Shown here piece by piece: positions 27,056-36,242 of a stretch of 64,000 nucleotides of DNA. Below the pieces are notes generated by a model. It saw only the letters and a program-made list of their open reading frames with translations, had not been told where the DNA came from and did no database searches. This stretch comes from Ruminococcus bovis. GTDB taxonomy: Bacteria > Bacillota > Clostridia > Oscillospirales > Acutalibacteraceae. The translations under genes were made by a program, and so were the position numbers. Numbering within the stretch: the first letter of the stretch is position 1; every line of letters begins with the position of its first letter. The DNA lies in the NCBI RefSeq assembly GCF_005601135.1, contig NZ_CP039381.1:305940-369939 (forward strand), given 5' to 3'.

Positions 27056-27155
27056 GACTGTAAGCCAAAATTTTGTTATAATTCACACCCACAAACCCAA
27101 ATTTATCAAAATCATCTTAACCACAACCAAATTAAAAACTATTTTATCTATACTT

Positions 27156-27620
27156 TTAATTCAAGATCACCACAATATAATTTAGATACATTGCGAAACA
27201 CAGCCACACCAAATAAGGGATTTGGAGATAACCGGCGATTTTATTACATTTGTAAAAAAGCAAAATCATTCCCACCACCATAAGGATAAGAATTGTCAGC
27301 CAACCAAATGAAAGTACAAACTGTTCCCCTAAGAAGAAAAGCATTGACCACAAAAAGTTAAAGGCTAACTGCACACCATAAATCAGCAGTCCATACTTCT
27401 TATATTTACAATGGGACTCATAAACAAGTGTTGCAGAAATACCCATTAAGAAAAACAGTATTACCCACACAACAGGAAACACCCAATCAGGTGGTGTCAA
27501 TGCTGACTGATTAAAATTACTTGAAAAATTTTTAGATGCATTCTTAGTTAAGAATCCTGAAATCTGTCCTATACCTATACTGATAATAAGGCTGATAATG
27601 TAATTTTTTAATTTTATCAT
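27156..27620 (-). CDS. tspO: TspO/MBR family protein
   Basis: A five-helix membrane protein of 154 residues related to the mitochondrial translocator protein and bacterial tryptophan-rich sensory protein, which bind porphyrins or other small hydrophobic ligands. The family motif TPPDWVFPVVWVILFFLMG (about 41-59) is intact, and the NFLWSMLFFL and WLCFAMYLNY regions follow. The start is ATG 27620, with AGGGGAAA seven bases upstream; eighteen additional codons in the open frame have no ribosome site. It is transcribed away from the lipase gene. The ligand is unknown. Confidence 0.9.
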   Translation of the reverse strand: MIKLKNYIISLIISIGIGQISGFLTKNASKNFSSNFNQSALTPPDWVFPVVWVILFFLMGISATLVYESHCKYKKYGLLIYGVQLAFNFLWSMLFFLGEQFVLSFGWLTILILMVVGMILLFYKCNKIAGYLQIPYLVWLCFAMYLNYIVVILN

Positions 27621-27754
27621 TTTATTTCCCCTACCTATAAAATGTATATCATTATTATGTGTAAATTTTCTCATTTATTACTACAAAATTTTTATGATAG
27701 TATTTCATTTTACAGAAACTTTTGGTACAATTAGAGTTAATAGGATGTGAAATA

Positions 27755-29104
27755 ATGAATAAAATTTTGAAATTCGATAAACTAAAATTATTCTTTTACT
27801 TTTTAGCAAGTGTATTTACTGCTAACTGTTACTTGCTATTAAAGGGTGGACAGTTTTCATTTATTATGGTAGCTATTGTTACCTTTTTATATTCAAACAT
27901 TATGCCTTTAATCGGTAGCACAGTACATACAAAAAGGTTAAAGCTATGTGACCATGGTAGGATATGCTTAACAACTTTTGCTTATTCTTGTTTAGTATCG
28001 GTGATTTATCATATTGTATTTATGATTTGGATGATACCTAATGTGGCAAGTTGGACAGATTTTCTGTATAGTGTTTTAGTATGTGTTGTTACACTTTCAA
28101 TATTATTCTGGAACGGAATTATAAATGTATATTTATTTTCTGTTCAACTTGGAATTAAGCACAGAGTAATAGGCATTTTGTGTGGTCTTATTCCTATCGC
28201 AAACCTATTTGCACTGGGCAAAATTGTAAAGGTTGTTAAGGATGAGGTTGTTACTGAAGAAAGCAAATATCTACTAAATGAAAGTAGAAAAGATAAAGAA
28301 ATTTGCCGTACCAAGTACCCTATTTTATTTGTACATGGTGTGTTCTTTAGGGACTTTAAGAACTTTAATTATTGGGGTAGAATTCCTAAAGAATTAGAGA
28401 AAAACGGTTGTAAAGTCTACTACGGCAACCATCAATCAGCTTTATCTGTAAAGGACAGTGCAAAGGAATTGGCAGAAAGAATCAGAAATATTGTAGCTGA
28501 AACTAACTGCAAAAAGGTAAATATTATTGCTCACTCTAAAGGTGGTCTTGATGTTAGATATGCTATTGCTAAAGAAAATATCGGGGAAATGGTAGCTTCA
28601 CTTACCACAATCAACACACCACATAAAGGTTGTGAATTTGCCGACTACCTACTGACTAAAGTGCCTAAGTCGATTCAAAACAAAATTGCAACTACATATA
28701 ACACTTCACTAAGACAACTTGGTGACAAAAATCCTGACTTTATGGCATCGGTTAATGACTTAACTGCAAGTGGTGTTAAGGCTATTAATGAGGATATTGG
28801 TGAAGAACACCTTGATAATATTTACTGTCAAAGTTTTGGTTCAATACTTAACAAGGCTACAAGTGGTAAATTTCCACTTAACCTTTCTTACCATTTGGTT
28901 AAATATTTTGACGGTAAAAATGACGGTTTGGTTTCTATAAAGTCATTTCCTTGGGGTGAGAACTATACCCTACTGACTGTTAAAGGCAACAGAGGTATTT
29001 CTCATGGTGATATGATTGACCTTAATAGGGAAAATATTAAGGGCTTTGATGTAAGAGAATTTTATGTTCAACTAGTAAGTGACCTAAAGAATAGAAATTT
29101 ATAA
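27755..29104 (+). CDS. Membrane-bound alpha/beta-hydrolase (lipase-like)
   Basis: A 449-residue protein. The first 165 residues hold about five membrane helices; the rest is an alpha/beta-hydrolase resembling triacylglycerol lipases. The oxyanion region is PILFVHGVF, the nucleophile elbow AHSKGG with Ser, then INTPHKG, and an Asp/His end in DGKNDGLVS and ISHGDMID. It would hydrolyse an ester, perhaps a membrane lipid. The chosen ATG 27755 has GGATGTGA upstream, eleven codons inside the longest frame. Its stop touches the start region of the GH13 gene (TAATGGAGG), so the two are translationally linked. Confidence 0.85.
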   Translation: MNKILKFDKLKLFFYFLASVFTANCYLLLKGGQFSFIMVAIVTFLYSNIMPLIGSTVHTKRLKLCDHGRICLTTFAYSCLVSVIYHIVFMIWMIPNVASWTDFLYSVLVCVVTLSILFWNGIINVYLFSVQLGIKHRVIGILCGLIPIANLFALGKIVKVVKDEVVTEESKYLLNESRKDKEICRTKYPILFVHGVFFRDFKNFNYWGRIPKELEKNGCKVYYGNHQSALSVKDSAKELAERIRNIVAETNCKKVNIIAHSKGGLDVRYAIAKENIGEMVASLTTINTPHKGCEFADYLLTKVPKSIQNKIATTYNTSLRQLGDKNPDFMASVNDLTASGVKAINEDIGEEHLDNIYCQSFGSILNKATSGKFPLNLSYHLVKYFDGKNDGLVSIKSFPWGENYTLLTVKGNRGISHGDMIDLNRENIKGFDVREFYVQLVSDLKNRNL

Positions 29105-29115
29105 TGGAGGTAACT

Positions 29116-30861
29116 ATGAATAGAGGAAATATATTTCACAGAAGTTTCGGTAATCAGTGTTATGCACTTGATGAAAAAAGACTAAAAATTTCACTGACTA
29201 CCGGTGATGATATTGAGAGAGTTTATATTTGTTACGGTGATCCATTTGATGCCGGTATTATGGGTGGTCAAGAAGTATGGGAAGGTACTAAGGAAGAAAT
29301 TAAAACCTATATGACACTTGACCACAACAGAATTTGGAATGTAGTTGTTGAACCTAAACATAAAAGGTTAAGATATTACTTTATTGTAGAGGACAATAAG
29401 GAAAGTTTATGTTTCTTAGAAGATGGTCTTATTTCTAAAGAAGAATTAAAAAATCTTATGCTACCTAGCTACTTTGTAATGCCTTGGCTTAACAGCAGTG
29501 ATGTAAATGTTACCCCTAAATGGGTACAAGACACAGTATGGTATCAGATTTTTCCTGACAGATTTTGCAACGGTAATCCTAGCATTAACCCTGAACATTG
29601 CAAAAAGTGGCAGAAAGGCAAGGTAGGTTTGTGGGACTTTTATGGTGGTGATATTTACGGTATTAAGGAAAAAATTCCTTACTTAAAGGACTTAGGCATT
29701 ACCGGTATTTACATTAACCCTATTCTAAAATCCTCAACCAACCACAAGTACAACACCGATGATTATGAAGTAATTGACCCTCACTTTGGCGATGACAAAA
29801 TCTTTAAAGAAACAGTAGAACTTGCACACAAGAATGGCATTAAGGTAATGGTTGATGCAGTGTTTAATCACAGTGGCAGTGACCATCCATTCTGGAAAGA
29901 TGTACAGAAAAACGGTGAAAAGTCAAAGTACAAGGACTGGTATATGGTAAACAAATTCCCTGTAACTAAATCAGGTGACACTAGGGATAATCAGTTCTAT
30001 TCCTTTGCTTTCACAAAATATATGCCTAAGCTAAACACAAACAATCCGGAAGTTATTGACTACTTTACAAACATTTGCAAGAAGTGGATTACCGAATGGA
30101 AAATTGACGGTATAAGATTTGATGTAGCAAATGAAGTTAGCCACACATTCCTAAAGCATCTACACAAAGAGCTAAAGGCTATTAACCCTGACATTTATTT
30201 AATCGGTGAAATCTGGCATGACTCACTTCAATGGTTAATGGGTGATGAGTTTGACTCTATTATGAACTATCCCCTAACCTTTGGTATTAGAGAATTTTTC
30301 TTAAACAAGAATATGCCTAGTGAAAAGCTATTTCAGCATATTAACAGAAGACTTAATATGTATTATGACCAAACAAATATGGCTATGTTTAACCTATATG
30401 ACTCTCATGATACAATAAGGCTTATTAATTCAGTTGACTTTAACCTTGATATTTACTATCAGCTACTTACAATACTATTTACAATGCAGGGCAGTCCTTG
30501 TATTTACTACGGTACAGAAATTGCCTTACATGGTGGATTTGACCCTGATTGTAGAAGATGTATGCCTTGGGATGACATTGAGAAAGGTACATACAAGGAT
30601 ATTACAGAAAAGGTTAAAGAAATTATCAGCCTAAGGAACAACCATATTGCTACAAAGTCACCTAATATGGAACAGATTAATAACCCTAACAATAGAGTTG
30701 TTGAGTACATAAAGCACAGTGACAATGAGGACATTAAGGTTATATTTAACTGTAGTGAAAGTCCTATTGATGTAGAAAATGTAGACAACATTCTCTTTGA
30801 AAACGGTTACAGTGATAATTCTTTAAAAGAAAATGGTACTTTGGTTTACAAAATCAAATAA
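29116..30861 (+). CDS. GH13 neopullulanase/cyclomaltodextrinase-type amylase
   Basis: Hydrolyses alpha-glucans in the cytoplasm; there is no signal peptide. Of 581 residues, about 1-120 form a CBM34-like N-terminal domain. The catalytic barrel follows with VWYQIFPDRF, DAVFNHSG, DGIRFDVANE with the Asp nucleophile, LIGEIWHDS with the acid/base Glu, and LYDSHDT. The MPKLNTNNPEV segment is typical of neopullulanase/maltogenic amylases. Length and domain order suit that group, which degrades maltodextrins and pullulan fragments. ATG 29116 has GGAGG five bases upstream. It is the second gene after the lipase; the two share the terminator at 30874-30905. Confidence 0.93.
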   Translation: MNRGNIFHRSFGNQCYALDEKRLKISLTTGDDIERVYICYGDPFDAGIMGGQEVWEGTKEEIKTYMTLDHNRIWNVVVEPKHKRLRYYFIVEDNKESLCFLEDGLISKEELKNLMLPSYFVMPWLNSSDVNVTPKWVQDTVWYQIFPDRFCNGNPSINPEHCKKWQKGKVGLWDFYGGDIYGIKEKIPYLKDLGITGIYINPILKSSTNHKYNTDDYEVIDPHFGDDKIFKETVELAHKNGIKVMVDAVFNHSGSDHPFWKDVQKNGEKSKYKDWYMVNKFPVTKSGDTRDNQFYSFAFTKYMPKLNTNNPEVIDYFTNICKKWITEWKIDGIRFDVANEVSHTFLKHLHKELKAINPDIYLIGEIWHDSLQWLMGDEFDSIMNYPLTFGIREFFLNKNMPSEKLFQHINRRLNMYYDQTNMAMFNLYDSHDTIRLINSVDFNLDIYYQLLTILFTMQGSPCIYYGTEIALHGGFDPDCRRCMPWDDIEKGTYKDITEKVKEIISLRNNHIATKSPNMEQINNPNNRVVEYIKHSDNEDIKVIFNCSESPIDVENVDNILFENGYSDNSLKENGTLVYKIK

Positions 30862-30873
30862 CAAAAGAAAGGA

Positions 30874-30905
30874 ACCTCTCACCTAACAATTGTTAGATGG
30901 GAGGT
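30874..30905. terminator. Bidirectional terminator between GH13 and CHR transporter genes
   Basis: ACCTCTCACCTAACA pairs almost fully with TGTTAGATGGGAGGT; T-rich sequence lies on both sides of this convergent junction. Confidence 0.8.
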
Positions 30906-30909
30906 CTCT

Positions 30910-32340
30910 TTATATATAACAAAACAATAAACACGAAATTAAAATATCAATAATCACAATAACTGTGTTATTAACCCTAAACTTTTCCGACAAAATATGA
31001 TTCAGTATAACTGAACCTATTAAAATCAAAAATATAACAATCATAGGTATTTGGTAGGATATAGCAGTATTCTTACTTTGTCTAAACAGTATCAATATTA
31101 CATTTCCAAGCAAACCGGCAATAATTGCACGAATATAGTTGCCAAGTGTTTGACATACTCTTGAAGTTGAAAATTCATCATATAGTGAGTAGAAAATGTG
31201 AAAAGCTCCACAAGAAACACCAATTGCAATTCCACCACCGGCAATAGCCATAAAGATACTGCCAAGGTAATTACCAAAGAAATCCAAACCAAAGTAATAA
31301 CCAACACAGGACAAGGTTTTGCCAAGTATTGAACCGGGAAGAATATTTACAACAGAAACAATGTTGTTATAGAAAGTATCTTCACTGACCATATCATCAA
31401 CAAAAAGTCCATCAGCAATTACAAGGTAGGCATCTCCACCACCAAAGGACATTAGTACAGAAACAATACTTCTAAATGCAAATACAAATGAATGCAGGTC
31501 AAGCATTATTATAGGGCATATTACTAAGGATAAAAAAATCACCCAATACCCTAGGTCAGAAAGTGTATCCTTGATTTTAATATTATTTCTTTCAAAGAAA
31601 TTAAACTTTCTAAAAGCAAAGATAAGTACCATTACTATCATTATAATATCAACCAGAGCAGTAATTTGTGATATGTACTTATGGTCAAAGCCACCATGCT
31701 CAAAAAGGTAAACTGCTGAGATTATAACTGAAACACTTTGCAAGATTTTGTTATCAGTTGCCTTGATGCATATTATTAAGAAAAATGCAGCTAAAAGAAT
31801 ATATACAGTTGAAACTGAGATTATGTAGTCACCCTTAAGTCCAAGTAGCTTAAATAAATTCTTGCCACCTGACAGTACAAAAACTGCAATCATAACGAAA
31901 AGTGAACGATTAAATCGCCTTTTCCCTTTAACCTTATTTTCTACAAAAACACTTTTCACATAATTTATCAACAAGTAAATAATAAATGCCGACACACCAA
32001 CAGTTAAACACTTTACTACCGGTGCAATCATTTCTTGCAAAGCTGACAACAAGGTTATTAGCAAAAGTGATGCAATGATTCCCGGTAAAGCCATCATAAC
32101 TCCACCAAGAATCATACCCTTTTTACCAAAGTTCCTTTTACCTATTGAGGAGGCAATTTCTATTGGCAATGCACCGGGCGTTAGACTTGCTACAATAATA
32201 TCTTTATCGAAATTTTCTTTGGTATCAAGTTTATTTTCTCCAACAAAAACATCTTCAAATATGGGTATTAATGCACTTCCACCACCAAAGCCAAGGCAAC
32301 CTATCTTTAAGATATTTAATAAAAAAGCAGAAAACTTCAT
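30910..32340 (-). CDS. CHR (chromate-type) anion transporter
   Basis: A 476-residue membrane protein made of two CHR domains, each starting with a GFGGG/SFGGGDA-type motif (FGGGSALIP near residue 18, SFGGGDAYLV near 300) and containing SLTPGALPIEI or ILPGSILGKT. This is the duplicated long-chain form of the chromate transporter family. Chromate is a toxic mimic of sulfate, and the natural substrate of most members is unknown. It lies one base downstream of the sulfotransferase gene and in the same operon as the APS kinase, so sulfate or another sulfur oxyanion is an attractive inferred substrate. Confidence 0.8.
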   Translation of the reverse strand: MKFSAFLLNILKIGCLGFGGGSALIPIFEDVFVGENKLDTKENFDKDIIVASLTPGALPIEIASSIGKRNFGKKGMILGGVMMALPGIIASLLLITLLSALQEMIAPVVKCLTVGVSAFIIYLLINYVKSVFVENKVKGKRRFNRSLFVMIAVFVLSGGKNLFKLLGLKGDYIISVSTVYILLAAFFLIICIKATDNKILQSVSVIISAVYLFEHGGFDHKYISQITALVDIIMIVMVLIFAFRKFNFFERNNIKIKDTLSDLGYWVIFLSLVICPIIMLDLHSFVFAFRSIVSVLMSFGGGDAYLVIADGLFVDDMVSEDTFYNNIVSVVNILPGSILGKTLSCVGYYFGLDFFGNYLGSIFMAIAGGGIAIGVSCGAFHIFYSLYDEFSTSRVCQTLGNYIRAIIAGLLGNVILILFRQSKNTAISYQIPMIVIFLILIGSVILNHILSEKFRVNNTVIVIIDILISCLLFCYI

Positions 32341-32341
32341 T

Positions 32342-33529
32342 TTACTTTTTCCTTAAAGCACCTTTAAATTTGTTGTAGAAAGATTTAATAGGATGCTTTA
32401 GTAAATATCTTGTTTCTCTTGAGTAGGATTTTTCTTTATTTAATTTTTCATTAATGTTCTTTATTTGATTATTTATTTTATTAAGTTCTTTTTTCAGTTG
32501 TTGATTTTCTTTATAAACACTACCCACAGCATTTGCAAAGAATAGAATTAGCTCCTCATGATAATTCTTATCGTTATAATCCCAAGCAGTTGTTTCCTTG
32601 TATGTGTAGTCAAAAAGTGGTTTACCGTCACCGATATATTCATCAACAATACTTTCATTACTGTCGACAAACTGTTCCATAAAGTCCTTTACTTCATCTG
32701 TTGACATAAGGGAAGTATTGCTTTCAGGAAGTACTTCTTCACATTCCTTTAATATTTTAATCAGTTTATTGTTATCAGCCATAGTTATTGGCTTTAATCT
32801 GTTAAGTACTCTCTTGATTTCACCTGATTGAACAGAAATACCTGTATTTGCAGTTTCCTTTAGTTGCTGAAAACTATCATCAACCTTTACACCTAAGATA
32901 TGCAGAAAGTCCTGATTAAGGTCACCGTTGTAAAAATAATTTCTGTCAAATCTTTTTACAATTACATTTTCTTTAGAAATACTTTTTGCTATGTTATCAA
33001 TTCTGTCACGATAATCCATAACACATTTGTACTTACCGTTCATTTGGGCAAAGTATTCATCAAAGCTCTGTGTACTTGCTACAAAGTCCGTCTTTAGCTT
33101 TTGGTTATATCGTGACATCATAAACTGATCTTGTCGTCTTAGATACACAATAACCTTTATCTGATAGTTATGCTGTTCACTATGCTTTTTAAGGTCCTTC
33201 CACAAGCCTTTTCTTCTTGTAGAAGTTGCCCACCAAATACTTTCATCAGAAAGTAAAATAGTGTCATTTTCCTTAAAGCAATCAACAATATACTGCAATT
33301 CACTGTCAAAAACTTGCTTTTCTTTTTCCTTATTTCTAGTACCGTTTTCTTTTATTACTCCATGTAAGAAGTAACCGTTTCTGTTAACACTTTTTCTCTC
33401 ATAATGATAGTGCATTATAGGATACAGAACACCTTGTTCCTTTAGCTTTTCCCTATTTAATCCACAAAAGTTCTGAATAGATGTTGTACCGGTTTTGGGA
33501 GTACCAATATGTATATATAATGTTTTCAT
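32342..33529 (-). CDS. PAPS-dependent sulfotransferase-like protein
   Basis: A cytoplasmic protein of 395 residues. HIGTPKTGTTSIQ at residues 6-18 is the 5'-phosphosulfate loop that binds PAPS, and YLRRQDQFMMSRYNQ near 120 is the 3'-phosphate-binding motif. The C-terminal 50 residues form a Lys/Glu/Asn-rich coiled coil ending in a basic tail. Such enzymes sulfate carbohydrates or lipids; the acceptor is unknown. ATG 33529 has GAGGTG upstream; the start lies eight bases after the APS kinase stop. The neighbouring kinase makes its donor, which supports the assignment. The gene's distance from the polysaccharide locus leaves open what is sulfated. Confidence 0.85.
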   Translation of the reverse strand: MKTLYIHIGTPKTGTTSIQNFCGLNREKLKEQGVLYPIMHYHYERKSVNRNGYFLHGVIKENGTRNKEKEKQVFDSELQYIVDCFKENDTILLSDESIWWATSTRRKGLWKDLKKHSEQHNYQIKVIVYLRRQDQFMMSRYNQKLKTDFVASTQSFDEYFAQMNGKYKCVMDYRDRIDNIAKSISKENVIVKRFDRNYFYNGDLNQDFLHILGVKVDDSFQQLKETANTGISVQSGEIKRVLNRLKPITMADNNKLIKILKECEEVLPESNTSLMSTDEVKDFMEQFVDSNESIVDEYIGDGKPLFDYTYKETTAWDYNDKNYHEELILFFANAVGSVYKENQQLKKELNKINNQIKNINEKLNKEKSYSRETRYLLKHPIKSFYNKFKGALRKK

Positions 33530-33537
33530 ACTACACC

Positions 33538-34161
33538 TCACAAAAACTTTTCAAGTTGTTTCATAACAATATCAACTGATTCATCAAGTGAACGGTTAGT
33601 AGTATCTACTGTAATTGAAGGGTTTTCCGGTTTTTCATAAGGACTTGAAATTCCTGTAAATTCCTTAATAACACCATCTCTTGCCTTTTTATAAAGGCCT
33701 TTAATATCTCTCTTTTCACATTCTTCAAGAGGTGTACTGACAAAAACTTCGATATAATCTTCACCGATAATTTTGTTAGCATTTCTTCTGTCTTTTCTAA
33801 AAGGTGAGATAAAAGCAGTTAGCACAATAAGTCCTGCGTCATTCATCAATTTTGCAGTTTCAGCAATCCGTCTAATGTTCTCTACCCTATCTTCATCACT
33901 AAAGCCTAGGTTGTTGTTAAGACCCATTCTTACATTGTCACCATCAAGTAGCATTGTGTGCTTACCCATAGCAACAAGTCTTTTCTCAATTTCATTTGCC
34001 AAGGTTGATTTACCTGAACCTGAAAGTCCTGTAAACCAAATTGTTCTTGCTTTTTGATTTAGTGACTTTTCTCTAATTTCTTTTGAAATATCTGTTTTCT
34101 GCCACACTAAATTTTTCTCTTTAGCAATAGTAGCAGAACACTCTGTTAAGTTGTTTCCCAT
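33538..34161 (-). CDS. cysC: Adenylylsulfate kinase (APS kinase)
   Basis: Phosphorylates adenosine 5'-phosphosulfate to PAPS with ATP. The P-loop GLSGSGKST is at 45-53, the DGDNVR substrate motif follows near 75, the GFSDEDRVENIRRI segment matches the family, and FISPFRKDR contains the conserved Ser-Pro. At 207 residues it is a single-domain CysC. In this operon the PAPS is more likely used by the adjacent sulfotransferase than for sulfate reduction. ATP sulfurylase, needed to make APS, is not in the window. AAGGA precedes ATG 34161, and a nested hairpin lies just upstream (34176-34219). Confidence 0.95.
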   Translation of the reverse strand: MGNNLTECSATIAKEKNLVWQKTDISKEIREKSLNQKARTIWFTGLSGSGKSTLANEIEKRLVAMGKHTMLLDGDNVRMGLNNNLGFSDEDRVENIRRIAETAKLMNDAGLIVLTAFISPFRKDRRNANKIIGEDYIEVFVSTPLEECEKRDIKGLYKKARDGVIKEFTGISSPYEKPENPSITVDTTNRSLDESVDIVMKQLEKFL

Positions 34162-34175
34162 AAATCATATTCCTT

Positions 34176-34219
34176 AAATCCCAATATTTTGATGCACACT
34201 TTGCACCATAACGGGATTT
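34176..34219 (-). promoter_or_regulatory. Nested hairpin in the cysC leader
   Basis: AAATCCC pairs with GGGATTT (34176-34182 with 34213-34219) and encloses TGATGC/GCACCA, which pairs on the minus strand with one G-U. It ends 14 bases before the cysC start. It may protect or regulate the ribosome site; it fits no riboswitch I know. Confidence 0.4.
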
Positions 34220-34236
34220 ATTATAAAATCAATTCC

Positions 34237-34265
34237 TTGAAATAATATTGAAAATACTTTATAAT
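34237..34265 (+). promoter_or_regulatory. Promoter of the two-component system
   Basis: TTGAAA (34237-34242), 17-base spacer, TATAAT (34260-34265), 40 bases before the response-regulator start. Confidence 0.75.
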
Positions 34266-34305
34266 TTATTTAAGATATTACAAATTTCTACATTAGGAGA
34301 ACATT

Positions 34306-34980
34306 ATGCGAATATTAATTGTAGAGGATTCCTACAGTCTTGCTGACACATTACAAACTGCACTAAAAAATGAAAATTACATTGTTGATGCAGTTTTTGA
34401 TGGTTTAGACGGCTATGAATACGGTAGGACAGGAATATATGATATTATTATTCTTGACCTTATGCTACCTAAGATGGACGGTTATCAGGTTATTAAGAAA
34501 TTAAAGGATGAAAAGGTATATACACCTATTTTGATTTTATCTGCAAAGTCCGAACTTGATGACAAGGTTAAGGGCTTTGAAGTTGGAGCTGATGATTACC
34601 TTACAAAGCCATTTGAAATTAAGGAACTGATAATGAGGGTAAATGCTATTGTTAAGAGAAATTATAACTTGCAAAGTCAAAACCTAACTTGTAACAATAT
34701 GTCCCTTGATTTAAAAGGTTGCAAAATGATAAACACAGATACAGGAAAGTCAATCAGAATTTCCGGCAAAGAACTCCAACTGTTGGAAATGTTACTGTAC
34801 AACCAAAGGCAAGTGCTGACTAAGGAACAAATTACAGAGAAAATCTGGGGTTATGAGTCTAATGCCGAATACAACAATGTTGAAGTGTATGTATCATTCA
34901 TCAGAAGAAAACTAAAGCAACTTAACTGTAAGGCAACTATTAATTCCATCCGAGGTGTTGGATATTCTTTGGAGGGATAA
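34306..34980 (+). CDS. OmpR-family response regulator
   Basis: A 224-residue DNA-binding response regulator. The receiver domain has the acidic pair ED at 7-8, phospho-acceptor Asp51 in IILDLMLPKMDG, and Lys in YLTKPFE near 103. The C-terminal winged helix (about 130-224) has the recognition helix region NVEVYVSFIRRKL and the final TIRGVGY-like SIRGVGYSL. AGGAGA precedes ATG 34306. Its stop TAA directly abuts the ATG of the sensor kinase gene. No target gene is evident; the closest divergent genes are the sulfation operon. Confidence 0.95.
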   Translation: MRILIVEDSYSLADTLQTALKNENYIVDAVFDGLDGYEYGRTGIYDIIILDLMLPKMDGYQVIKKLKDEKVYTPILILSAKSELDDKVKGFEVGADDYLTKPFEIKELIMRVNAIVKRNYNLQSQNLTCNNMSLDLKGCKMINTDTGKSIRISGKELQLLEMLLYNQRQVLTKEQITEKIWGYESNAEYNNVEVYVSFIRRKLKQLNCKATINSIRGVGYSLEG

Positions 34981-36177
34981 ATGAAAAATAAACAACAAAA
35001 AAGAATTTTCATAGTGCTAATGATTATCTTCACTATCACATTAGTCAGTGTTCTTGTTGCCGTTAATATAATTAATGTAAATTCCAGCTTTAGACAACAA
35101 AGAAGAATGATTAGAGATGACATTGGTTTTTACGGTATAGAGGCTTTTTGTGGTAATGATAATCAGAAAATAAAAAGGCAAGAATATGACTATAGCACTT
35201 CAGTTGTATTGAAAAACAAAAATATAATGGTTCTTTCAAACAGTCTTAAAGATACTACCGATAAAGATATTCTTAATATGACTAAGGAACTTCAGAAAAG
35301 TGGAAAAAGATTCGGTTCAATTGATAATTATATTTATCTTGTAAGAATCTTAAAAAGTGGCAATACAGTTTATATTTTTGTTAACAACAAAGAGGCATTG
35401 CAAAATTCAAAGCAATTCTTTATTGTATCAATCTTTATTTTCTTGTTATCAGTAATTGTATTTACAATAATTTCTTACTACCTATCAAGGTGGATGATTA
35501 AGCCATCGGAAAAGGCAATTAAAAATCAAAAAATATTTGTTGCAAATATTAGTCACGACCTAAAAACACCTATCACAATTATTAGGGCAAATGCTGATTT
35601 AATAGAAAATGAAGTAAAGAACAAAAAAAGCATAAAGTACATTAAGCAAGAAACAGAAAAGCTAAATCACCTTGTAAATGAAATGTTGACACTTACTAGG
35701 ATTGACAACACAATAAGCAAGGAGAATTTCAAAAACTTTAACTTTGGCGATTCTTTGTTTGATGTTGTACTGCCATTTGAAAGTATTGCATATGAAAAAG
35801 GTATTAAGTTTAACATTAATATTGATGAAAGTACAAACTACTTTGGCAATGAAACTAATATTCAAAAGTTGGCAGAAATCTTAATTGACAATGCAATGAG
35901 CTATACTGCAAAAGGTGGCATAGTTGATGTTGATGCTTATGAAAGTTCAAAGGCAGTTACACTTTCTGTTACTAACACCGGTGAACCTATCAGTGATGAA
36001 AAGAAAGAAGAAATATTTGATAGATTTTACAGAGAAAGCAAGTCAAGAGAAAGTACCGGTAACCACTATGGTTTGGGACTTTCCATTGCAAGCACTATTG
36101 TTAAGAAACACAACGGTAAAATAAGTGTTGAAAGTAAAAACGGCAAAAACACATTTACCGTTACATTGCCAAAATAA
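34981..36177 (+). CDS. Sensor histidine kinase
   Basis: A 398-residue membrane kinase. A first helix (about 9-31), an extracellular sensor region of about 115 residues with no recognisable domain, and a second helix (about 147-168) are followed by the dimerisation domain with the phospho-acceptor His192 in NISHDLKTPITI. The ATPase domain shows the N box LIDNAMSYTAKGG, the G1/F region and GLGLSIASTIVKKHNG. The signal is unknown. It forms a two-gene operon with the regulator and ends at a bidirectional terminator shared with cysK. Confidence 0.94.
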   Translation: MKNKQQKRIFIVLMIIFTITLVSVLVAVNIINVNSSFRQQRRMIRDDIGFYGIEAFCGNDNQKIKRQEYDYSTSVVLKNKNIMVLSNSLKDTTDKDILNMTKELQKSGKRFGSIDNYIYLVRILKSGNTVYIFVNNKEALQNSKQFFIVSIFIFLLSVIVFTIISYYLSRWMIKPSEKAIKNQKIFVANISHDLKTPITIIRANADLIENEVKNKKSIKYIKQETEKLNHLVNEMLTLTRIDNTISKENFKNFNFGDSLFDVVLPFESIAYEKGIKFNINIDESTNYFGNETNIQKLAEILIDNAMSYTAKGGIVDVDAYESSKAVTLSVTNTGEPISDEKKEEIFDRFYRESKSRESTGNHYGLGLSIASTIVKKHNGKISVESKNGKNTFTVTLPK

Positions 36178-36192
36178 TAATTTCTACATAGA

Positions 36193-36229
36193 AAAAGAAC
36201 CTTGATGGAATTTCCACCAAGGTTCTTTT
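36193..36229. terminator. Bidirectional terminator between kinase gene and cysK
   Basis: AAAAGAACCTTG pairs perfectly with CAAGGTTCTTTT, with three more pairs above one mismatch. T runs occur in both directions at this convergent junction. Confidence 0.9.
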
Positions 36230-36242
36230 ATATTAATTAGGA

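Larger units (their letters stand above)
26494..27104. mobile_element. Non-coding element with terminal inverted repeats (MITE-like), copy 2
   Basis: AAATTTGGGTTTGTGGG (26494-26510) is exactly complementary to 27088-27104. The interior shares the 60-base block, the GTATGCAAAGACGGAAGGAGTG module and the CTACATAGGACAAAAT module with copy 1 in the same orientation. It also shares a 110-base block (about 26818-26928) with 925-1033 in the opposite orientation. It contains no gene. A TA duplication may flank it, as in IS630/mariner-type MITEs, but the AT-rich context makes this unsure. Confidence 0.65.
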
